This document shows, piece after piece, positions 1-4,391 of a DNA stretch of 6,754 bases. The position numbers and the translations under genes were made by a program. The stretch's first letter is position 1. Every line of letters begins with the position of its first letter. The DNA lies in the NCBI GenBank assembly GCA_929200295.1, contig CAKMZE010000004.1:1-6754 (forward strand), in the 5' to 3' direction. The notes below the pieces were generated by a model, which did no database searches, was not told the DNA's origin, and worked only from the letters and a program-made list of their open reading frames with translations. This DNA comes from an uncultured Alphaproteobacteria bacterium. GTDB taxonomy: Bacteria; Pseudomonadota; Alphaproteobacteria; Rhodobacterales; Rhodobacteraceae.

Positions 1-231
1 TACAACTGCGCTATGCAGCCGCTTCTGTGGCCCAATATTGCACCGCGTTTTACAAAAGCAGAAACCACCACCAATTTCGCCGAACCCGGTGCCTTTGCGA
101 TCCGCCCAGATGGCACATTGATGTTGGTCGATATCTCGAACGGTCCAGCGGCCCGGCCAGACCTTGAAGAGCTATTGGATGGTATGATCTTTAATATAAC
201 AAATGATCGACCAGTCCGTGGGACGGCTTAA
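1..231 (+). CDS. AhpC/TSA-like redoxin family protein, C-terminal part (5' end outside window)
   Basis: The reading frame is open from the first base to the TAA at 229-231, so this is the last 76 codons of a gene that starts upstream. The core of the fragment, EPGAFAIRPDGTLMLVDISN followed by P-ARPDLEELLDG and a closing RG, matches the C-terminal half of the thioredoxin-fold AhpC/TSA-like proteins: a strand carrying the EPG-F-RPDGTL segment, then the ARPDLE helix. The peroxidatic Cys region would lie upstream and cannot be seen, so activity (thiol-dependent peroxide reduction or another redox role) is inferred from family only. An ATG occurs at 13, but the family resemblance does not support it as the true start. 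No terminator is evident after the stop, and the same frame stays open for a further 90 codons into the degraded region. Confidence 0.7.
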   Translation, partial: YNCAMQPLLWPNIAPRFTKAETTTNFAEPGAFAIRPDGTLMLVDISNGPAARPDLEELLDGMIFNITNDRPVRGTA

Positions 232-851
232 GGCCATCGATTTAAACACTTTGCGGTAACAACAAACAAAAAATATGGTGACCGCCTTGCGTATGACTTC
301 CTGTCGCAAGACGCACCGGTTAAATCATTGAAGTCACTCAAGAACGTGCCAGCGATTTCACATCGTGGCATCAGTAACCATACGCAAAGAAATTGTGAGC
401 TGCCGAATTTGATCCCAAGGCAGTGGGTCGAACTTTGCGAGAACTTGTCGAAATGTACAAGATTGAGCGATTTGTTAGAGCTCGCGCGGCCCTGCACACT
501 GTAACCAAGAAGAAATCCGCAGATTCGAGTTTTCTTGCGTGAAAGGTTGTTAGGGATTGCCGATCTATTTTTTGATTTCCTGGATGCTGATGATGCCCAC
601 ATAGGTCTTATGATACTTGGCCCGTGGGCCCGAAACATAGGTTCAGGTAAAACGATCTAAATCACTTGGATGGCCTTGCTCGTGCAGGAAAAGGCGAGGA
701 AATGTGCACTTTTTTTGTAATGGCAATCAACCCCAAAAGTAGTGCGTACTGGAGGGACGAAAAAGATTTTAGAGACAGGATTAAGTGGGATAAACGTTGT
801 TGGAGATTACCCAAAAGGATTGCTCAGGCTTATAAGCCCTCTTTGATTTGA
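232..851 (+). other. Gene-poor region with scattered open frames, probably decayed coding sequence
   Basis: No intact gene is supported here. Three stretches, read in alternating frames, look more protein-like than random. One (232-504) is in the redoxin frame with 90 sense codons and no ATG, and includes YGDRLAYDFLSQD. The second (399-542) includes FDPKAVGRTLRELVEMYKIE. The third (505-660) includes FLRERLLGIADLFFDFLDAD. The second and third join smoothly if a single frameshift is assumed near 535. A fourth frame, from a TTG at 666 to the TGA at 849-851, reads on with many charged and aromatic residues. I do not recognise any of these as a named family. The pattern is what a gene broken by several frameshifts looks like, but chance open frames are a real alternative. 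The stretch is visibly more A/T-rich than the genes on either side. Confidence 0.3.
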
Positions 852-911
852 TCATTGAAGCGGTCATTCGTGCGCCACGCAGCATCGGTCAAGATGGGCT
901 CTTAGCTGCCT
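852..911. other. Short spacer with no gene, possibly the degraded end of the IS30 remnant
   Basis: These 60 bases lie between the last decayed frame and the 3' end of the transposase remnant, where the terminal inverted repeat of the insertion sequence would be expected. I could not find a matching inverted repeat on the other side of the remnant, so no insertion-sequence boundary can be set. Confidence 0.2.
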
Positions 912-1115
912 TTAAGCGTTGTCGCTCGCAAGGCTCATCAGATTTCCCCTGAACACCTCCGCTAGTGTCCAGTAGCCAAGGCATTTGCGTGGCGTGGCAT
1001 TTAGAGTGTCATTGATCAAGCGCATTTCTTGTTCTGGAAGAGACAGAAGCGCTATGTCGCGTGGCAATCGCCTCCGAACGTGCTTGTTGCCGATAATACA
1101 TGCAGCCCACGGCAC
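912..1115 (-). pseudogene. IS30-family transposase, C-terminal remnant
   Basis: Read on the minus strand, this frame gives VRRRLPRD, then L-LPEQEMRLINDTLNATP, then RKCLGYWTLAEVF. This is the characteristic tail of IS30-family DDE transposases, whose consensus is roughly RR-LP, then LN-RPRKCLG-RTPAEVF. Only the last 60 or so residues remain of a protein normally over 300 residues long. In functional relatives the segment before the RR-LP motif is GxxEN-N, carrying the last catalytic Glu. Here the equivalent position reads CIIGNK, so that Glu is absent. The sequence FYDTCRYSCLGAV lies just upstream in another frame (about 1115-1160) and faintly resembles the preceding FCDPHSPWQ-GAV segment, which would put a frameshift near 1100. 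The remnant cannot be active. It sits directly upstream of the Nudix gene, pointing away from it. Confidence 0.75.
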
Positions 1116-1163
1116 CTAGGCAAGAGTACCTACATGTGTCATAGAACAGCGCAATGGGAATGA

Positions 1164-1658
1164 ATGGCCGCTTGCATGAGTAAGATATCGCCTCCAAAGG
1201 CTTTGAAACACCGTAGGGTGTCTTTGCGCGGCGCGGATAAGACGGATCTTCGCACACAATTTGCGGCGCTCTGCTATCGTTTCAAACGCGAAAAACTACA
1301 GATCTGTTTGATCACCAGTCGTGGCACGGGCCGTTGGATTTTGCCCAAAGGCTGGCCCATGCATAAACAAACCCCGGCCGAAGCCGCCGCAACAGAAGCC
1401 TGGGAAGAAGCCGGGCTCACTGGCAAAGCCCGCGATGCCAGCGTTGGCACCTATAGCTATATCAAGCTGATGAAAGATCAGGACCTTCCGATCATGACGC
1501 TTGTTTACCCGCTTGAGGTCAAAAAAGTGCATGATGATTGGCCAGAGAAAAACCAACGCCGTCGAAAATGGTTTTCCCCGAAAAAAGCCGCCAAAAAGGT
1601 GGATGAACAAGAGCTTAGTCTGCTTCTAGCGGCGTTTGACCCAAAGGCGCTGATGTAA
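1164..1658 (+). CDS. Nudix hydrolase (diphosphoinositol-polyphosphate-hydrolase-like type)
   Basis: The 164-residue product is a single Nudix domain. It has a strand region at residues 33-60 (FAALCYRF through TSRGTGRWILPKG), the Nudix box at 63-85 (G63 to L85, with TEAWEEAGL), and a C-terminal part with WPEKNQRRRKWFSPKKAA and a closing LLAAFDP. Nudix enzymes hydrolyse nucleoside diphosphates linked to another moiety, using Mg2+ held by the REUxEE glutamates. E78, E81 and E82 are present, but the usual first Glu is Q69 and the usual Arg is T77. The substrate cannot be told from sequence. ATG 1176 (MSKISPP) is an equally good start, and neither has a strong ribosome site: a GGGA lies at 1156-1159, before 1164. 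The upstream region is insertion-sequence debris, so its native promoter may have been displaced. It is followed after 43 bases by the DUF1178 gene. Confidence 0.88.
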   Translation: MAACMSKISPPKALKHRRVSLRGADKTDLRTQFAALCYRFKREKLQICLITSRGTGRWILPKGWPMHKQTPAEAAATEAWEEAGLTGKARDASVGTYSYIKLMKDQDLPIMTLVYPLEVKKVHDDWPEKNQRRRKWFSPKKAAKKVDEQELSLLLAAFDPKALM

Positions 1659-1701
1659 TCTTCGCCCTTGCACCTTTGGATAAGACACATAGATTGAACC
1701 C

Positions 1702-2136
1702 ATGATACGTTTTGACCTGATTTGTGACCAAGACCACCAGTTTGATAGCTGGTTTGCCTCAAACGCTGCTTTTGAAAGCCTGCAAAAGGCAGGGATGCTC
1801 AGCTGTTTGCATTGCGGATCAAAGACAGTTCGCAAATCATTGATGGCGCCCAAAGTGCAAACGACAAACGCGGCCATGCCGCCAAAACCAGAGGCGCCAT
1901 TAGCTCCGGCAGATCCAGACACAGCGACACAGCTCGCTAAGATGCGCAAAGACGTTGAAACAAACTCTGATTACGTTGGGCTATCTTTTGCGTCTGAGGC
2001 CCGCGCAATGCATGAAGGGACAATGCCCGAACGCTCCATTTACGGTGAGGCCAATGGCACTGAGGCACGCAAGCTTTTACAAGATGGTATCCCTGTGATG
2101 CCGCTGCCCTTTATCCCCACAAAGAAAAGCAATTAG
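1702..2136 (+). CDS. DUF1178 family protein (zinc-ribbon-like)
   Basis: The 144-residue protein has the hallmarks of DUF1178. It opens with MIRFDLICDQDHQFDSWF, continues with AFESLQKAGMLSC, a CxxC pair at C35 and C38 (CLHCGS) and KSLMAP, and ends in a conserved-looking GIPVMPLPFIP. C8, C35 and C38, possibly with H12, would make a small metal site like the N-terminal half of a zinc ribbon. The middle (about 52-75) is Pro/Ala-rich and probably a flexible linker. The C-terminal part carries an SFASEARAMHEG helix typical of the family. The function of DUF1178 proteins is not established. No strong ribosome site precedes the ATG. The SDR gene follows 11 bases after the stop, which points to co-transcription with the Nudix and SDR genes. 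Confidence 0.9.
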   Translation: MIRFDLICDQDHQFDSWFASNAAFESLQKAGMLSCLHCGSKTVRKSLMAPKVQTTNAAMPPKPEAPLAPADPDTATQLAKMRKDVETNSDYVGLSFASEARAMHEGTMPERSIYGEANGTEARKLLQDGIPVMPLPFIPTKKSN

Positions 2137-2147
2137 GGCTTAATCTT

Positions 2148-2798
2148 ATGTCCCATATTCTGATCAGTGGCGCGAACCGCGGGATTGGTGCCGCATTGCG
2201 CACGCAATATCTTGAAACCTCGGCATCAGTCATTGGCACACACCGCGACCAGCCTAGCCCCGGTATGATGCATCTTGATGTCACAGATCCAGCGTCCTGC
2301 GCCGCGCTCGCGCGTAATTATGGTGATGTGCCGCTTGATCTCTTGATCTGCAACGCGGGTATTTACCGCGATAAAGGGGCCGCACTTGAAACGGGCTACC
2401 CCGCTGATGATTGGGCCGCGAGCTTTGCCACCAATGTCACGGGTGTGTTTCTAGTGGTCCAAGCCTTGCTCCCGCAATTGCGCGCGAGCAAGGGCAAGAT
2501 CGCGATTATCGGATCACAAATGGGCTCAACCACGAAAGCCAAAGGAGATGCATTGATTTACCGCAGCAGCAAAGCTGCGGTTTTGAATCTCGGGCTGAAT
2601 CTGGCCACTGCGCTCAAGCCAGATGGGGTTGCGGTTGGAGTCTATCACCCGGGCTGGGTGCAGACCGGGATGGGCGGGCAAACCGCCGATATCGCAGCCC
2701 AAGATGCAGCCGCGGGTCTGCGGGACTGTTTCGCGCATCTTAGTCTGGCCACGACAGGCTGTTTTGAAAACTGGGATGGCCGCCCGCACGCATTATGA
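2148..2798 (+). CDS. Short-chain dehydrogenase/reductase (SDR) family oxidoreductase
   Basis: The 216-residue product is a compact classical SDR. The NAD(P)-binding glycine motif SGANRGIG is at residues 7-14. A D44 in HLDVTD probably contacts the adenine ring, and CNAGIY at 68-73 is the structural NAG motif. The catalytic set is N96, S123, Y138 and K142 (the YxxxK motif is YRSSK), followed by PGWVQTGMGG after the active site. R33, after the second strand, could favour NADPH, but that is inference. The C-terminus is short, resembling the C-factor-like SDR subgroup. Family members reduce or oxidise carbonyl/alcohol groups, and the substrate here is unknown. It starts 11 bases after the DUF1178 stop with a weak TAGGG upstream, so it is probably the last gene of that operon. 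Confidence 0.9.
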   Translation: MSHILISGANRGIGAALRTQYLETSASVIGTHRDQPSPGMMHLDVTDPASCAALARNYGDVPLDLLICNAGIYRDKGAALETGYPADDWAASFATNVTGVFLVVQALLPQLRASKGKIAIIGSQMGSTTKAKGDALIYRSSKAAVLNLGLNLATALKPDGVAVGVYHPGWVQTGMGGQTADIAAQDAAAGLRDCFAHLSLATTGCFENWDGRPHAL

Positions 2799-2869
2799 TC
2801 AAAAGTGTTTTTACGAAACATCCATTGCCCATCTATGCATTTTCAGATTATGAGAACCGCGCAATGAAA

Positions 2870-2886
2870 AGCTGCGCACGGCAGCT
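2870..2886 (+). promoter_or_regulatory. Small hairpin in the lysC leader, next to the ribosome site
   Basis: AGCTGC (2870-2875) and GCAGCT (2881-2886) form a perfect 6-bp stem with a 5-base loop. The stem ends two bases before the AGGGA Shine-Dalgarno at 2889-2893. A hairpin this close to the ribosome site could modulate lysC translation, but six base pairs can arise by chance. No U-tract follows, so it is not a terminator. Confidence 0.35.
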
Positions 2887-2888
2887 AT

Positions 2889-2893
2889 AGGGA
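2889..2893 (+). promoter_or_regulatory. Ribosome binding site of lysC
   Basis: AGGGA lies six bases before the ATG at 2900 and supports that start, which gives the canonical MPTLVMKFGGTS N-terminus of aspartate kinases. Confidence 0.7.
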
Positions 2894-2899
2894 CATACT

Positions 2900-4138
2900 A
2901 TGCCTACGCTTGTGATGAAATTTGGCGGCACCTCTGTCGCAAACCTAGACCGGATCGCCCGCGCGGCGAAGCGTGTGTCTCTTGAGGTGGCCAAGGGCTA
3001 TGATGTTATTGTCATCGTCTCTGCTATGTCAGGCAAAACCAATGAACTGGTGGGCTGGGTAAATGAGACAGCACCGCTATATGACGCGCGCGAGTATGAT
3101 GCTGTTGTCTCATCGGGTGAGAATGTCACTGCTGGCCTCATGGCGCTGAGGTTACAAGAGATGGATATCCCTGCGCGCAGCTGGCAAGGCTGGCAAGTCC
3201 CGGTTGAGACGAGCAGCGCCCATTCCAGCGCGCGTATTGAAGATATTTCGCCAGACAACATCCGCGCAAAATTCGCGGCAGGTGACCGTGTCGCTGTGGT
3301 TGCAGGGTTTCAGGGCGTGAGCCCAGAGGGGCGCATCACGACCTTGGGTCGTGGCGGGTCAGACACCACTGCTGTGGCCTTTGCTGCCGCCTTTGAGGCT
3401 GAGCGCTGCGATATCTATACTGATGTGGACGGTGTCTACACCACAGACCCGCGCATCGCGTCCAAGGCCCGCAAGCTCGATAAAATCGCGTTTGAGGAAA
3501 TGCTGGAGCTCGCGTCACTTGGCGCAAAGGTCTTGCAGACTCGCTCGGTCGAGCTGGCCATGCGTTACAAGGTGCGCCTGCGCGTGCTATCATCATTTGA
3601 AGAACCGTCAGACAGCGCAGGCACTCTTGTCTGCGATGAGGAGGAGATTATGGAACAAAATGCCGTGGCCGGTGTGGCCTATTCACGTGATGAGGCGAAA
3701 ATGACCCTTATCTCTGTTGCTGACCGACCTGGTATTGCGGCTGCGATCTTTGGCCCACTTGCTGAGGCTGGCGTCAATGTTGATATGATTGTGCAAAACA
3801 TTTCAGAAGATGGGCGCACAGATATGACATTCTCTTGCCCGGTTGATCAGGTGATGCGCGCGCGCAAGGCGATGGAAGACGCCAAAGGTGCAGGCGATAT
3901 TAATTTCCATGATCTTGTCTCTGATGAGGATGTTGCAAAGGTGTCAGTTGTGGGGATTGGCATGCGCAGCCATGCGGGCGTTGCCGCAAAAATGTTTGCG
4001 GCACTTCAGGCGGAAAGCATCAATATCAAAGTGATCACAACATCAGAGATCAAGATCTCTGTGCTCATTGATCGCAAATATATGGAGCTCGCTGTGCAAG
4101 CGCTGCATGATGCTTTTGAACTTGAAAAAGCAGCCTAG
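2900..4138 (+). CDS. lysC: Aspartate kinase, single-function, with two ACT domains
   Basis: LysC phosphorylates L-aspartate with ATP to 4-phospho-L-aspartate, the committed cytoplasmic step towards diaminopimelate, lysine, threonine, methionine and isoleucine. The 412-residue length fits the monofunctional family. The kinase domain (about 1-245) shows KFGGTS at 7-12, VSSGENVTAG near 70-79, GRGGSDTTA at 150-158 and TDVDGVYTTDPR at 174-185. Two ACT domains follow, about 267-335 (ISVADRPGIAAAIFGPLAEA) and 348-412 (VVGIGMRSHAG, then TTSEIKISVLI). ACT domains in this family bind lysine and/or threonine for feedback inhibition. An internal AGGAGG-ATG at codon 251 may start a separate beta subunit. 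The leader is only about 100 bases. The stop codon TAG shares its bases with the boundary of the fold-back element downstream. Relatives encode the same protein beside ptsP. Confidence 0.96.
   Translation: MPTLVMKFGGTSVANLDRIARAAKRVSLEVAKGYDVIVIVSAMSGKTNELVGWVNETAPLYDAREYDAVVSSGENVTAGLMALRLQEMDIPARSWQGWQVPVETSSAHSSARIEDISPDNIRAKFAAGDRVAVVAGFQGVSPEGRITTLGRGGSDTTAVAFAAAFEAERCDIYTDVDGVYTTDPRIASKARKLDKIAFEEMLELASLGAKVLQTRSVELAMRYKVRLRVLSSFEEPSDSAGTLVCDEEEIMEQNAVAGVAYSRDEAKMTLISVADRPGIAAAIFGPLAEAGVNVDMIVQNISEDGRTDMTFSCPVDQVMRARKAMEDAKGAGDINFHDLVSDEDVAKVSVVGIGMRSHAGVAAKMFAALQAESINIKVITTSEIKISVLIDRKYMELAVQALHDAFELEKAA
3639..3652 (+). promoter_or_regulatory. Internal Shine-Dalgarno and in-frame ATG inside lysC (possible beta-subunit start)
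   Basis: A perfect AGGAGG (3639-3644) is followed five bases later by ATG (3650-3652), which is codon 251 of lysC in the same frame. The product would be 162 residues containing both ACT domains, beginning MEQNAVAGVAYSRDEAKMTL. Corynebacterium and Bacillus aspartate kinases are alpha2beta2, with beta translated from an in-frame internal start at an equivalent position. The caveat is that the motif overlaps a run of Glu codons (GAG GAG GAG), which produces AGGAGG as a by-product. Confidence 0.5.
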
Positions 4139-4294
4139 GGTCAGGATGCATTAATCACCCTTCGGGTTTGCCGGATTTCCCCGCTGACCGCAGCACATCT
4201 GTTTGAAATAGAACCACTATTCTTACTCAGGTGTTTCTTGTCAGCGAAAAAATCTGGTAAACTGGCAGTGCAGGATTAATGCATCCTGACCCTA
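4136..4294. repeat. Fold-back element with perfect 21-bp terminal inverted repeats (MITE-like)
   Basis: The left arm 4136-4156 and right arm 4274-4294 are perfect reverse complements over 21 bases, and the outer match continues three more bases with one mismatch. The interior also folds. Bases 4166-4188 pair with 4240-4262 at 20 of 23 positions counting G-U. ACATCTG (4195-4201) pairs with CAGGTGT (4228-4234), and AATAG (4207-4211) pairs with CTATT (4217-4221) around a 5-base loop. Taken as GGGTCAGG...CCTGACCC (4138-4292), the unit is 155 bp and flanked on both sides by TA. This is the layout of a non-autonomous transposable element moved by a TA-targeting transposase such as the IS630 type or some IS5-family groups. 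It encodes nothing. A structured RNA or a transcription-stop hairpin is the alternative, though no U-run directly follows the stem. Confidence 0.75.
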
Positions 4295-4323
4295 AGCACA
4301 TCTGATCTAACAGGATTTTATTC

Positions 4324-4352
4324 TCTACATCTGGTAACGCCTGCCATATAAT
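4324..4352 (+). promoter_or_regulatory. Candidate ptsP promoter
   Basis: A perfect TATAAT at 4347-4352 lies 39 bases before the ptsP ATG. The best -35 candidate is around 4323-4329 (TCTACA/CTACAT), only a partial match to TTGACA with an 18-base spacer. It lies downstream of the fold-back element, so ptsP could be transcribed independently of lysC. Confidence 0.4.
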
Positions 4353-4381
4353 GCAGAGGCAGTCATGCTGTGCTGCAAATG

Positions 4382-4387
4382 AGGGGG
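4382..4387 (+). promoter_or_regulatory. Ribosome binding site of ptsP
   Basis: AGGGGG (4382-4387) sits four bases before the ATG at 4392. It supports that start, which gives an N-terminus running directly into the GAF domain. Confidence 0.65.
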
Positions 4388-4391
4388 CAGA

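Noticed and set aside
228..638. Minus-strand open frame of 136 codons
   Set aside because: The product has no recognisable motif and low-order composition rich in Ser, Arg and Cys. The plus-strand frames over the same bases look more protein-like.
634..660. GSGKT as a Walker A motif
   Set aside because: The residue four places before GKT is not Gly in the required GxxxxGK[ST] spacing, and the frame stops two codons after GKT.
2806..2820. Hairpin TGTTT/AAACA after the SDR gene as a terminator
   Set aside because: A five-pair stem of mostly A-T pairs with no following T-run is too weak to call a terminator.
2799..2899. Lysine riboswitch upstream of lysC
   Set aside because: Only 101 bases separate the SDR stop from lysC, shorter than a lysine riboswitch aptamer plus expression platform, and no multi-helix architecture is visible.
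3351..3704. Alternative-frame open reading frame of 117 codons inside lysC
   Set aside because: It overlaps the aspartate kinase fully, its start lies in the middle of the kinase domain, and its composition is that of an out-of-frame reading.
4157..4167. ACCC-TTC-GGGT mini-hairpin as the lysC terminator
   Set aside because: It has four base pairs and only three T residues after it. It lies inside the larger fold-back structure and is probably incidental.
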